Part shown: piece after piece, positions 22,551 through 31,813 of the stretch
Layout of the letters: every line of letters starts with the position of its first letter
Position numbering within the stretch: position 1 is the stretch's first letter
From: Bacilli bacterium
GTDB lineage: Bacteria > Bacillota_I > Bacilli_A > RF39 > UBA660
Direction of reading: 5' to 3'
Length of the DNA stretch: 64,000 nt
Assembly: GCA_017409025.1 (NCBI GenBank)
Contig: JAFQTN010000011.1
Location: forward strand, 39,794 to 103,793
The notes under the pieces: model-generated
Databases searched by the model: none
What the model was told of the DNA's origin: nothing
What the model saw: the letters and a program-made list of their open reading frames with translations, nothing else
Translations under genes and position numbers: made by a program

Positions 22551-24548
22551 TTAGTCAACTATTTCTAATTTAGTAAGTTCATTATATAGTTCTTGATATT
22601 CCTCTTTATTTTCTAATAATTCAGGAAGAAATTCTAATACATCATCTCTTGCTTTTAATAACATTTGATAATCCTTATTAATGTTAGCTAGTATTAATCC
22701 TGTTTCTCCACTTTGTCTTATACCAAATAAATCTCCTTCACCTCTATTGATAAAGTCATATTCACTAATCTTAAATCCATCATGACAATCTTCTAGGAAT
22801 TTTAATCTTTCTTGATATTCTTTAGCGATTAGAACACAATAACTTTGAATAGATGATCTTCCTACTCTTCCTCTTAACTGATGAATCGTAGATAATCCAA
22901 ATAGATTAGCATCAAATATTACTATCATACTGGCATTAGGAACGTTTACACCTACTTCAATAACAGTCGTAGATATAAGAATATCTATTTTACCTGATTC
23001 ATAATCCTTCATTATTTTATTTTTTTCTTTTGGTTCTAACTTCCCATGAATAGATCCTATCTTAGCTATTTTACCAAAAGCTTTATTCATTTTTTCTTCT
23101 AAATCAGATACACTCTCGTTATCACTATTTTCATTATCTATCATCGGAGCAATAACGTATATTTGATGCTTATTATCTAACTCTTGTTTCATTAATTCTA
23201 GTACACTAGTGATATCTTTTTCTTTTTTAAAATATGTTATTACATCTTTTCTACCTTGTGGTTTAGTTTTAATACTAGATATTTCCATATCACCATATAC
23301 AGTTAAAGCATAAGTTCTAGGTATAGGTGTAGCACTCATAGAAAGTACATCTGGACTTACTCCTTTATTTTTAAATGTATTTCTTTGATTAACTCCAAAT
23401 CTATGTTGTTCATCAGTAATTACTAAACCTAATTTTTTAAATACCACATTATCTTGTATTAAACTTTGAGTACCTATTATTAAATCTATTTTACCATTTT
23501 CTAAGTTTTCTAATATTTCTGTTTTTTCTTTCTTACTAGTATTAGAAGTTAACAATGCAATACTTAATTTTTCTTTTTCAAATAATTTAATAGCTTCATT
23601 ATAATGTTGAGTAGCTAAAATTTCCGTAGGTACCATGATAGCTGTTTGATACTTAGATAAATAATTCGCATACGCAGATATCAAAGCCACAATAGTCTTA
23701 CCACTACCTACATCACCTTGTAATAATCTATTCATTCTCTTATTAGATTCCATATCAGTTAATATTTCATCAATACTTGTCTTTTGATCAAATGTTAATT
23801 CATATGGTAATTTAGCAATAAATTTATCTATCTTATCTCTATCTATTTCTCTAGATATAGCATCCTTATCAGATTCAATTCTACTTTTTAGGTAATTTAT
23901 TTTTAATAAATACATAAATAATTCTTCATACTTTAATCTTTGTCTAGCTTTTTTTAATAGATTTATTTCTCTAGGATTATGTATTTCTGAAATAGAATCT
24001 TTTTTAGACATTAGATTATATTTATCTACAATATATTCAGGTAATAATTCTTTAGGTCTATATCCACTTATAATTAATGACATAATATATTTAGATATAC
24101 TCTTTTTAGATAATCCATTCGTAGTATAATAAATACTTTCTATTTTAGGAATTTCTGGTAATTTTTCTAATCTAACGTCTGATGCAATTACGGCATTTTT
24201 TAATTTATCATACTTTCCTATTACCGTTACTACTTTAGTAGTTTTTAAACTATCCATTAAATATACTTTATTGTATACATTAATATTTAAAATATTATGT
24301 CCTGTATTTATTCTAAAGATTATTTTTTTTAATTTAGAAGATAAATATATAACCGTAGGTTGCCCTTCCACTACTCCATCAATTGTTATTTTATCTCCAT
24401 CTTTTAATTCATTTAAATCACTTTTTCTTAATACTTCATATCTAAATGGATAATGGTTAATTAAATCTTCAATCGTATATATATTTAATTTAGCTAATAA
24501 TTCCTTAGTCTTAGGACCAATACCTTCAATAGTTTCTAATTCATTCAT
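22551..24548 (-). CDS. recG: ATP-dependent DNA helicase RecG
   Basis: A 665-residue branched-DNA helicase that reverses stalled forks. N-terminal HhH-like wedge region (ETIEGIGPKTKELLAKL), OB-fold wedge domain, Walker A GDVGSGKTIVA, DEQH box VITDEQHRFG, SMSATPIPRT (motif III), RGRVGRSS (motif VI) and the C-terminal TRG-type region are in the usual order. ATG 24546-24548 is preferred because GAGGTG precedes it; a 3-codon longer form starts at GTG within that site. It is the last gene of the leftward core block and its terminator is the integration target of both mobile elements. Confidence 0.96.
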   Translation of the reverse strand: MNELETIEGIGPKTKELLAKLNIYTIEDLINHYPFRYEVLRKSDLNELKDGDKITIDGVVEGQPTVIYLSSKLKKIIFRINTGHNILNINVYNKVYLMDSLKTTKVVTVIGKYDKLKNAVIASDVRLEKLPEIPKIESIYYTTNGLSKKSISKYIMSLIISGYRPKELLPEYIVDKYNLMSKKDSISEIHNPREINLLKKARQRLKYEELFMYLLKINYLKSRIESDKDAISREIDRDKIDKFIAKLPYELTFDQKTSIDEILTDMESNKRMNRLLQGDVGSGKTIVALISAYANYLSKYQTAIMVPTEILATQHYNEAIKLFEKEKLSIALLTSNTSKKEKTEILENLENGKIDLIIGTQSLIQDNVVFKKLGLVITDEQHRFGVNQRNTFKNKGVSPDVLSMSATPIPRTYALTVYGDMEISSIKTKPQGRKDVITYFKKEKDITSVLELMKQELDNKHQIYVIAPMIDNENSDNESVSDLEEKMNKAFGKIAKIGSIHGKLEPKEKNKIMKDYESGKIDILISTTVIEVGVNVPNASMIVIFDANLFGLSTIHQLRGRVGRSSIQSYCVLIAKEYQERLKFLEDCHDGFKISEYDFINRGEGDLFGIRQSGETGLILANINKDYQMLLKARDDVLEFLPELLENKEEYQELYNELTKLEIVD

Positions 24549-24559
24549 ACCAAACACCT

Positions 24560-25597
24560 CTATATATTTGCTTCTAAAATATTTGTTAAAAACAACTTTA
24601 TTTTATCTTCATTAATACTTACTTTAAAATCACTTACTTTATTTTCAATATTTTCTAATATAAACTTATCTTCTTTATAATAATACATTCCTCTTTTAAT
24701 TAAATCTTTTAATTTATCAATAAGATATTCATTAGGTATAGATATATTTCTCCATTTAGGAGTATTTTCTAATTCTTGAGTATTATTATTTTGTGCTAAT
24801 GAATATAATTCTGTTATCTTTATATTCTCTATATTAAAACTACTAGTATCTAGTTCATATTTATTGTCTATATTTAAAGACAATATATAAGTAATAATCG
24901 TAGGTATTATTATCTTTTCTAAATCTTTCTTATCTTTAGCTACTAAAAATTTAATAATATTAGATATGATTAAATCATGAGATTTTTGATTACTCTTATT
25001 CGTATACAATTTATTATAATTAGTAGGTATTAATAAATAACTAAATATACTAATAAATTCATCTATAGATAAATCTAACTCTTTATCATTATTTTTTATA
25101 AATATTTTATTATCACTTATATAATAATTACTATCTGGTAATATTTCTAATAATTCTAATCTAAGAGTATCATATCTTTCTTTATTATCATCTTTATTCA
25201 TTTTATCTTTAGTTACAGTATCTATTAATTTAGTAATATCTTTACTATCTTTAGAATTTATTATTTTTTCTAATTCATTACCGTCTTTAAAATAAATAGA
25301 TAATATATTAATATTTTCATAGTATTCAGTTATTAATTCACTAGATAATTTTTCTATTTCATTTTCTTTTCTTTTTAACTGTATTTTTACTTTTAAGTTA
25401 TTTAATTTTCTTAAAAAGTCACTAATTATTTCTTTTTCTATTTTATCCATATCATTAGAATATCTAAGACTACTAAGAGATAATAATGTTAAATATAAAT
25501 TAACCATTAATTCTTCTTTATACTCTTCTATTTCCATTGATTCTTCTGATTTTAATAAATGTAATAAGAATTCTATATATGATTTTTGTACTTCCAT
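24560..25597 (-). CDS. Unknown 345-residue protein upstream of recG
   Basis: A 345-residue, highly charged, mainly helical protein with no signal peptide, membrane segment or known motif. It is separated by 11 bases from recG, so probably co-transcribed. Runs of lysine, glutamate and asparagine around residues 90-170 suggest helical and partly disordered parts. I do not recognise a family. Gene order alone is not enough to assign a DNA-repair role. Confidence 0.65.
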   Translation of the reverse strand: MEVQKSYIEFLLHLLKSEESMEIEEYKEELMVNLYLTLLSLSSLRYSNDMDKIEKEIISDFLRKLNNLKVKIQLKRKENEIEKLSSELITEYYENINILSIYFKDGNELEKIINSKDSKDITKLIDTVTKDKMNKDDNKERYDTLRLELLEILPDSNYYISDNKIFIKNNDKELDLSIDEFISIFSYLLIPTNYNKLYTNKSNQKSHDLIISNIIKFLVAKDKKDLEKIIIPTIITYILSLNIDNKYELDTSSFNIENIKITELYSLAQNNNTQELENTPKWRNISIPNEYLIDKLKDLIKRGMYYYKEDKFILENIENKVSDFKVSINEDKIKLFLTNILEANI

Positions 25598-25654
25598 TAG
25601 TATCTCTCCTATTGTAATAATTATACTAAAGACTATGTTTACTAGTCAAGAAAA

Positions 25655-25677
25655 AAGAGATTATTTTGTTATCTCTT
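25655..25677 (-). terminator. Terminator overlapping cotE stop
   Basis: On minus AAGAGAT...ATCTCTT followed by six T; it includes the last codons of the coat gene. Confidence 0.65.
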
Positions 25678-26185
25678 CGTTTATATAATCTGTATTAATT
25701 TTATCTATTTCATCATTTGTTTTATTATCTAATATATCCCAAGTTTCTTCTTCTTCAACTAATGATATTTTTACCTTTGTATCTCCTACTATTTCTATTC
25801 CTAATTCTTTTTCTATTTCTAAATTAATTACATTCCCTTCTTCTTTAGCAGATATACAAGTTGGTTGTTTTAAACTTCTTATAATAATATCTTTGTTAGT
25901 AATTCCAGTTTCTGGTAAATTTACACTCTCTTCTTCTTTATAAGTAATATTTTGAGTTGCTACAGTTGTTTTAGTATCATTATCGTATGAATACCAAACA
26001 TTTACATCAAAACTTCCGTTAATTAAAATTTTTTCATTTACTTCACTAGCAGAAAAATTATGATTTATTATCCAACACCCTAATATAGTCGTAGGCGTTT
26101 CCTGTACAGTTATTTGGTATTTATCAGTGTACTTTTTCTTACCTTTACCTATTACTGCTTTGGTAACTATTTCTTTGTATGCCAT
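25661..26185 (-). CDS. cotE: CotE-family outer spore coat protein
   Basis: A 174-residue protein with the family hallmarks MAYKEIVTKAVIGKGKK at the N terminus, TTILGCWIINHNF, and GSFDVNVWYSYDNDTKT, then an acidic C-terminal tail as in Bacillus CotE, which directs assembly of the outer spore coat. ATG 26183-26185 is chosen because GAGGAGTG precedes it and the family consensus begins MAYK; an ATG five codons upstream overlaps that ribosome site. A short terminator ends the gene. The presence of a coat morphogen indicates a sporulation gene set in this genome. Confidence 0.85.
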   Translation of the reverse strand: MAYKEIVTKAVIGKGKKKYTDKYQITVQETPTTILGCWIINHNFSASEVNEKILINGSFDVNVWYSYDNDTKTTVATQNITYKEEESVNLPETGITNKDIIIRSLKQPTCISAKEEGNVINLEIEKELGIEIVGDTKVKISLVEEEETWDILDNKTNDEIDKINTDYINEEITK

Positions 26186-26224
26186 ATAATCACTCCTCAA
26201 TTTAAAATATGCATAAACAAAAAA

Positions 26225-26245
26225 AATAGTACCTATAATACTATT
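26225..26245 (-). terminator. Terminator overlapping the 129-residue gene stop
   Basis: AATAGTA-CCTATAA-TACTATT with A and T runs on the two sides, so it can act in both directions. Confidence 0.65.
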
Positions 26246-26630
26246 TTTTTTTCTTTTTCTGATTACTTTCCTTTATTTCTTTATATAAATAATATCTTCC
26301 TAATAATCCATAACATATAACTATCAATAATACTAATAAAACTATTCCTATTATTACTTTCAGAAGCATTGTTTTTATTAAATATGTTACCGCTAAATAT
26401 GTTGCAGTAATGATAAATGAATTTATAAAACAATATGCATATTGAAAACTTCTAAAATTTATTTTTTTAGGATTTATTTCATAAATACCAGATAAATATA
26501 TTAATTCTAAAGGCATTTCATCTTTTTTTAATTTCTTGTTTTTTCTTACAAACACAAAATAATTAAATAAAAATACTGCTATAAAAATAAGTAATGTTTC
26601 TATAATTAATTGTATATATATCTTATCCAT
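26241..26630 (-). CDS. Small membrane protein, unknown (129 aa)
   Basis: A 129-residue protein with an N-terminal transmembrane helix (IQLIIETLLIFIAVFLFNYFVFV), a short basic/acidic stretch with KKDEMPLELIYLSGIY, and two further helices (IITATYLAVTYLI, VIIGIVLLVLLIVICYGLL). It resembles small conserved Firmicute membrane proteins of unknown role. It lies between cotE and nrnA, on the same strand, with separate terminators on both sides. No function can be assigned. Confidence 0.6.
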   Translation of the reverse strand: MDKIYIQLIIETLLIFIAVFLFNYFVFVRKNKKLKKDEMPLELIYLSGIYEINPKKINFRSFQYAYCFINSFIITATYLAVTYLIKTMLLKVIIGIVLLVLLIVICYGLLGRYYLYKEIKESNQKKKKK

Positions 26631-26682
26631 GTTACCACCTAAAATTAGTATACTATAAATCGACTTTCTTTACAAGAAAAAA

Positions 26683-26720
26683 ACGAAATTATTTAGCACT
26701 GTAAGTACTAGCAATTTCGT
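26683..26720 (-). terminator. Terminator overlapping nrnA 3' end
   Basis: ACGAAATT/AATTTCGT stem with an inner AGTACT-rich loop, followed on minus by TTTTTTTC. The stem lies across the stop codon. Confidence 0.7.
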
Positions 26721-27648
26721 CTAAATCTTTTATTAAATTATCAGCATCTGTCCAACTCTTAAGTCTAGCACCAGAAGCATATTTATGACCACCGCCACCA
26801 TATTTTGAAGCAGTATCATTAATTATAGGACCTCTTGATCTAATATTAGCTTTAATAACATCCATTTTTTTATCCTCTGAGAAAAATACCCATACCAATA
26901 TTTCATTTACATATTTCAAATCATTTATCATATTTCCTGCTGAAGCAGAATCTACTTCGTATTTTTTTAACATTTCATCTGTTAATTTAATATACGCAAC
27001 ACCATTTTTAGTTAATTCTAAATTTTGATAAATATATCCTTGAAATTTAACTTCACTAAGTGGTCTTGAATATAATGATGAATATAAATCTGTAAATTCA
27101 ATGTTTGACATATTTAATAGTTTACTTACAAGTTCTACCGTCTCGTTAGTCGTATAATCATGTAAGAATCTATCTGTGTCTCCAACAATACCTATATAGA
27201 TATTCTCAGCTATCTTTTTAGTCATTTTTAATTTGTTTTCTAATACAAATTTAAATATTAATTGACTTGTACTAGAACATTCTTCAATATATTCTATATT
27301 AGCAAATTCTTCAACAAATGGATGATGATCTATTTTTACTATGCATCCATAATCATTAATATCTTCAATACCATCAATTCTTTTTTTATCTGGTGTATCC
27401 AAAACAATTAAAAGAGTTTGTGATAAATCAAGATTTTCTGGTTTATCAAGATTACCCATAAATCTGAATTTTGAAGCAGTAGCACCAACAGCATAAACAA
27501 ACTTGTCTTTAAAATTTTCTTTTATTAATTCTTTTAAAGCAAATTGACTACCTAGAGCGTCTGGATCTGCTCCAATGTGTCTTGCTATAACAATATAATT
27601 ATATTTTTTTATTAATTTATAAATTTCTTTAAATAATTTCATTTTCAA
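26689..27648 (-). CDS. nrnA: DHH/DHHA1 phosphoesterase, NrnA-like
   Basis: A 319-residue nanoRNase/pAp-phosphatase type DHH protein. Metal-binding motifs are HIGADPDALGS (near residue 24), VLDTPD (near 86), DHHPF (near 112), VGDTDRF (near 165), and the DHHA1 substrate motif GGGGHKYASGA near 284. It degrades short RNA oligomers or pAp, or cyclic dinucleotide products. The start overlaps the end of ackA by 20 bases, which implies co-translation. In this lineage nrnA and ackA appear as a pair; the exact substrate is not decided by sequence. Confidence 0.9.
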   Translation of the reverse strand: MKMKLFKEIYKLIKKYNYIVIARHIGADPDALGSQFALKELIKENFKDKFVYAVGATASKFRFMGNLDKPENLDLSQTLLIVLDTPDKKRIDGIEDINDYGCIVKIDHHPFVEEFANIEYIEECSSTSQLIFKFVLENKLKMTKKIAENIYIGIVGDTDRFLHDYTTNETVELVSKLLNMSNIEFTDLYSSLYSRPLSEVKFQGYIYQNLELTKNGVAYIKLTDEMLKKYEVDSASAGNMINDLKYVNEILVWVFFSEDKKMDVIKANIRSRGPIINDTASKYGGGGHKYASGARLKSWTDADNLIKDLDEIASTYSAK

Positions 27649-28849
27649 CTAATTCTTTTTCTTTTTCTTTAGATTGATACAATAAATATGTATCTCTTGC
27701 TATCATCAATTCTTCATTAGTTGGTATTATATAACATGGAATTGATGAATCCTCTGTTGTTATTAACCTTTCTACGCCACGACAATCGTTAGCTTCTTCA
27801 TCAATTTTAATCCCTAATGCTGCAAGTCCATCTAATACTTCTCTTCTAGTATGAACAGAATTTTCTCCAATACCTGCTGTAAATACAATTGCATCACATC
27901 CACCTAGTTCAACAAAATATTTAGCAATATGATCAATAATTCTTCTTGTAAACATTTGTTGAGCTAAAGTACATCTTGGATTACCTATTTTCATACCATC
28001 TTCGATATCTCTTGAATCACTACTTACACCACTTATACCTAAAAGTCCACTTTGTTTATTTAGAATAGTGTCCATTTCTTCTGCAGTGCATTCTAATTGT
28101 TGCATCATATAAGTTACTACTGTAGCATCGATATCTCCGCAACGAGAACCCATCATTAATCCAGCATTTGGAGTTAATCCCATAGATGTATTTATACATT
28201 GTCCTTCTTTAATAGCTGCAATACTTGCACCATTACCAATATGACATGTTATTAATTTAGTATTGTATCTTCCTAGAATTTCATTCATTCTATAAGCTAC
28301 ATACTTATGACTAGTTCCATGAAAACCATACTTTCTAACTTTGTATTTTTCACACCATTCAAATGGTACTGGATATAAATAATTTTCATCTTCTATTGTT
28401 TGATGAAACGCAGTATCAAACACACCTGTTTGCAACGCATTTGGAACAACATTTTTAGCAGCCTTGATACCAGTTATAGCAGCTGGATTATGAAGTGGAG
28501 CTAAACTTGATAATTCCTTTACCTTTTTCATATTTTCATCAGTCATTTCAGCAGTTTTATCAAAGTATGGTCCACCTTGAACAATTCTATGACCAATTGC
28601 TTTTATCTCATCTAATTTTTCTACTATTTTATTTTCTAGTAATTCTTCGATTAAGATTTCAAAAGCTTTCTCATGATTTTTTAATTCTACTTCTTTTTTT
28701 ATTTTTTCGCCATTTAATTTAATTGTATAAAAACTTTCTTTCATTCCTATTCTTTCAAATGTTCCTGAAATTAACACATTTTCTTCTGGCATATCGAACG
28801 CTTGGAATTTTAAAGATGAACTTCCAGCATTTACTGATAATACTATCAT
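27629..28849 (-). CDS. ackA: Acetate kinase
   Basis: A 406-residue acetate kinase that makes ATP from acetyl phosphate during fermentation. It shows the N-terminal phosphate loop VLSVNAGSSSLKFQAF, the signature YGFHGTSHKYV, and the C-terminal VFTAGIGENS. ATG 28847-28849 is used since AAAGAGGTG precedes it and the family starts with this sequence; a 17-residue upstream extension has no support. No phosphotransacetylase gene is next to it in the window. A two-tier terminator at 28920-28968 separates it from the upstream gene. Confidence 0.96.
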   Translation of the reverse strand: MIVLSVNAGSSSLKFQAFDMPEENVLISGTFERIGMKESFYTIKLNGEKIKKEVELKNHEKAFEILIEELLENKIVEKLDEIKAIGHRIVQGGPYFDKTAEMTDENMKKVKELSSLAPLHNPAAITGIKAAKNVVPNALQTGVFDTAFHQTIEDENYLYPVPFEWCEKYKVRKYGFHGTSHKYVAYRMNEILGRYNTKLITCHIGNGASIAAIKEGQCINTSMGLTPNAGLMMGSRCGDIDATVVTYMMQQLECTAEEMDTILNKQSGLLGISGVSSDSRDIEDGMKIGNPRCTLAQQMFTRRIIDHIAKYFVELGGCDAIVFTAGIGENSVHTRREVLDGLAALGIKIDEEANDCRGVERLITTEDSSIPCYIIPTNEELMIARDTYLLYQSKEKEKELVENEII

Positions 28850-28919
28850 TTTTGCACCTCTTTCTTTAGTAATTATATCTAAATATATAAGTTTTTTCAA
28901 GTAATTATTAATAAAAAAA

Positions 28920-28968
28920 GTGAATATTATGAAGCGAACCCCAAATAGTTCACAAAAATAAAATTCAC
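28920..28968 (-). terminator. Nested hairpin terminator upstream of ackA
   Basis: On minus, GTGAAT/ATTCAC outer stem with an inner GTGAAC/GTTCGC hairpin (one U-G pair) and a run of seven T. The 49-base nested form is longer than the other terminators in the window. Confidence 0.65.
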
Positions 28969-28989
28969 CTTCTTTATTTATATCACTTT

Positions 28990-29343
28990 TTATTTTCCAA
29001 TTCTATGTTTTCTAGCTAGAGCATCATTAAATTCTTCGATTGTTTTTTCCATTGCCTTATTAAAATTAGAGTTATTTTTCTTTTCTTTTAAATAATACTT
29101 AAGGATCATTAATAGTTTATTTTTTAATATATTAGCAGTTTGGGAGGTATCTTCAATTAATCTATCATGAGCATCATGAAATAAATCAATTAATAAAATT
29201 TCTTCTAAATTCTTATTTGTATTTAATATTATTTTAATTTCTTCTTCATTGAAACCTAAACTGTTCATGATACTATTAATATCTTTAAATAATAGTTCTA
29301 ATTTCTCTTCAAATAAATTATCTAATTTTGAATAATCTTCCAT
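28990..29343 (-). CDS. Unknown helical protein after PBP (117 aa)
   Basis: A 117-residue helical protein downstream of the division PBP gene. It contains LLIDLFHDAHDRL and many lysine/asparagine residues, no membrane segment or known motif. ATG 29341-29343 is preferred because AGGTGG precedes it; the GTG three codons upstream lies in that site. It is 14 bases from the PBP stop, so it belongs to the division operon. Function unknown. Confidence 0.6.
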   Translation of the reverse strand: MEDYSKLDNLFEEKLELLFKDINSIMNSLGFNEEEIKIILNTNKNLEEILLIDLFHDAHDRLIEDTSQTANILKNKLLMILKYYLKEKKNNSNFNKAMEKTIEEFNDALARKHRIGK

Positions 29344-29357
29344 CAATACCACCTACA

Positions 29358-31508
29358 TTAATATTTACCTTTTAATTTTAATATTACCTCTTTATCTATT
29401 TTATTTCCTATAGGAATATTTTGTTCATATACATAGCCATAGCCTTCTAATTTATATTCTACTCCCATTAATTTTAGTATATTATCGGCATCTTTATATG
29501 ACATTTCATTAAAATCTATCATATCTAATTTATAATTATTAGTAAGTAATACTACTTTATCACCTTTATACAAAGTTGCATTTGTCGAAGGATATTGTCC
29601 AATTATTTTATTACCATTACCAAGTATCAATACTTTTATATTCTTTTCTTCTAATACTTTTTTCACTGTAGTTATACTTTTATTAACATAATCATCAAGT
29701 TCGTATCCAGAATCAAGATTATTTTTACTATCAATATTATAATATTTAGATAAATTTACGATAATATCTTTTACGGCTGGTGCTATATAATTTCTACTAT
29801 CTTTAGGTTTTTTTACGGCCATGTATACGATTAATTCTGGATCTTTACCAGGATATAATCCAGAAAAAGAATATATATAATCAGAATTTCCTGTTAAATA
29901 TTTTCCGGATTCATAATCATATATAGATGCAGTACCTGTCTTTCCAATTAAATCATAACCTTCCATATAGTATGCTGCACCTGTACCCATATTAGAATCT
30001 TTAACAATTACGCTTTTCATTAATTCTTTTATCTTTTTGATAGTAGTGCTAGATGCTACTCTACCTATTTCTTCTCTATCATATTTTTCAAGTATTTCAC
30101 CAGAGCTAGAAACTACTGATGATACAATATATGGTTTTAACATAACACCGTCATTCGCTACCGTTGTAAGAGCTTGTAACATCTGAATTGGGGTAATTGT
30201 AATACCTTGACCATATGCTGCTGTAGCTGCTTCTACATCATATGTAAATTTTATATCCCCACTTAATTCTCTATTTAAAGTTATTCCTGTTTTTTTACCA
30301 AATCCATATTTAGTATAACATTCACTTAATTCTTTTTTAGTTATTACTTCTTCCATTAAGGTAGCAACACCAATATTCGATGACATTGCATAACCATAAT
30401 CGTAAGTAATAGTCCCCCATCCTTTATTATTCCAGTCTTTAATAGTAACTGTATCATTCTCGTCTAATTCAGAAACATAAGTTTTAGAACCTGATTTAAA
30501 AGTATCGCTTCCGTTATATCTTCCACTTTCAATTGCACACATATAACTAAAAGTCTTCATCGTTGATCCAGGTTCATATGCATAGCTTACTAAAGGATCC
30601 ATGTAATTTGTTAAGTTTCTGATATTTGGGTCGAATGATGGAGTTGATGTATATGCTAGTATTTTTCCTGTCTTTGCATCCATAACTCCTATTACTATCC
30701 ATTCAGCTTCACTCTTTTTTTGAGCATCCTTAACAGCATTTTCTATGAATAATTGGACACTATTATCAATTGTTAAGTTTATATTTGCCCCATTTACAGC
30801 ATCTTCTTTATATTCATTAGAGTTGGCTATTTTGTTACCTCTTCCATCTTTTTCATAAGTTAAATATCCACTCTTACCAGTAAGAACTTCATTATAATAA
30901 CCTTCAATTCCAAGTTCACCAGTAATCCACATATTGCCATTTTCATCTTCTTTATTTTTAGTATATCCCAGTAAGTAAGAAGCAAAATCGCCATTAGGAT
31001 AATATCTTTTTGTACTTTTAATAAAGTCTATACCTGGTAAATCTAATTCTTTTATTGCTTCCATTTCTAATTGACTTAAATTTTTTCCACCTGTACCAAA
31101 TTCAACTTGATAAGCATCTTTGTTAAGAATTTCTAATATTCTTTCATATGATGTATTAATATGTTCTGATAATGCTAAAGCTGTTCCTTCAACGTCTTTG
31201 ACATGCCGAAGTTCTTCACTATTTTCACTTCTAGATTCATCTAAATAAGCAATTAAAGTATAACTAGATACATCTTGTGCTAAAATATTTCCTTTAGTAT
31301 CGTATATTGTACCTCTATCAGGCATAATAATTTCTTCATTTATATTTCTATTTTTGATAAATTCACTAAAAGTAATATTATTAACTTTATAATCAGCTAA
31401 ACATCTATATCCAATAGTAATAGAAAATAAAACAAACAAAAAAAAGACAAAGAAATATACAAATTTATTAACTCTTAATTTATTTGTATTAATTTTCCTG
31501 TCTTTCAT
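29358..31508 (-). CDS. Division/sporulation class B PBP with PASTA domains
   Basis: A 716-residue class B penicillin-binding protein (PBP2b/SpoVD type) that crosslinks septal peptidoglycan. N-terminal membrane anchor FVYFFVFFLFVLFSITIGY, a dimerization region with RGTIYD, then the transpeptidase with SxxK in PGSTMKTF (near residue 316), SSN, and KTGTASI. Two C-terminal PASTA domains follow (from ITTVKKVLEEKN and from MSYKDADNILKLMG). It follows ftsL by 10 bases in the mraZ operon. Whether it serves vegetative division or the spore cortex cannot be decided here; no mraY or murD follows. Confidence 0.92.
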   Translation of the reverse strand: MKDRKINTNKLRVNKFVYFFVFFLFVLFSITIGYRCLADYKVNNITFSEFIKNRNINEEIIMPDRGTIYDTKGNILAQDVSSYTLIAYLDESRSENSEELRHVKDVEGTALALSEHINTSYERILEILNKDAYQVEFGTGGKNLSQLEMEAIKELDLPGIDFIKSTKRYYPNGDFASYLLGYTKNKEDENGNMWITGELGIEGYYNEVLTGKSGYLTYEKDGRGNKIANSNEYKEDAVNGANINLTIDNSVQLFIENAVKDAQKKSEAEWIVIGVMDAKTGKILAYTSTPSFDPNIRNLTNYMDPLVSYAYEPGSTMKTFSYMCAIESGRYNGSDTFKSGSKTYVSELDENDTVTIKDWNNKGWGTITYDYGYAMSSNIGVATLMEEVITKKELSECYTKYGFGKKTGITLNRELSGDIKFTYDVEAATAAYGQGITITPIQMLQALTTVANDGVMLKPYIVSSVVSSSGEILEKYDREEIGRVASSTTIKKIKELMKSVIVKDSNMGTGAAYYMEGYDLIGKTGTASIYDYESGKYLTGNSDYIYSFSGLYPGKDPELIVYMAVKKPKDSRNYIAPAVKDIIVNLSKYYNIDSKNNLDSGYELDDYVNKSITTVKKVLEEKNIKVLILGNGNKIIGQYPSTNATLYKGDKVVLLTNNYKLDMIDFNEMSYKDADNILKLMGVEYKLEGYGYVYEQNIPIGNKIDKEVILKLKGKY

Positions 31509-31518
31509 AAAAAATCAC

Positions 31519-31809
31519 CTATTCTGTAACAGACTTAATATTATCATTATTGTAAGTAAGACCAAGTTTAGTACTAACTTCTTGTATTTTATCTAAAGAT
31601 ACCATTTCGTTTATCTTCATCGCTAAACTTTGATTGTCTTCACTTTCATTTTTAATTATATCACTAAGTTCTTGAACTTCCAAGTTTATTTTACCTAAAG
31701 TAGCATTACTGTAAATTATTCCTACTACTAAGATAATTGTTGTGAATACAAAAGATTTATATATAAATTTTTCTAATTTAGATATTCCCTTTTTCTTTCT
31801 TTTTTTCAT
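31519..31809 (-). CDS. ftsL: FtsL-like division protein
   Basis: A 96-residue bitopic membrane protein with a basic N terminus (MKKRKKKGISKLEK), one transmembrane helix (FVFTTIILVVGIIYSNATL) and a short extracytoplasmic leucine-zipper-like coil (LEVQELSDIIKNESEDNQSL). Size, topology and location between rsmH and the PBP gene identify it as FtsL, a partner of DivIC and DivIB in the division complex. It is 4 bases from the rsmH stop codon. Identification rests more on context than on sequence. Confidence 0.85.
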   Translation of the reverse strand: MKKRKKKGISKLEKFIYKSFVFTTIILVVGIIYSNATLGKINLEVQELSDIIKNESEDNQSLAMKINEMVSLDKIQEVSTKLGLTYNNDNIKSVTE

Positions 31810-31813
31810 ATTA

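Noticed and set aside
24985..25010. Further TATTCGTA site
   Set aside because: It lies inside a coding region without the A-rich upstream part or T run, so it is probably chance.
28920..28968. IS remnant, because of a GAACCCC word shared with the IS end at 63868
   Set aside because: The match is only seven bases; the segment is fully explained as a nested hairpin terminator with a T run.
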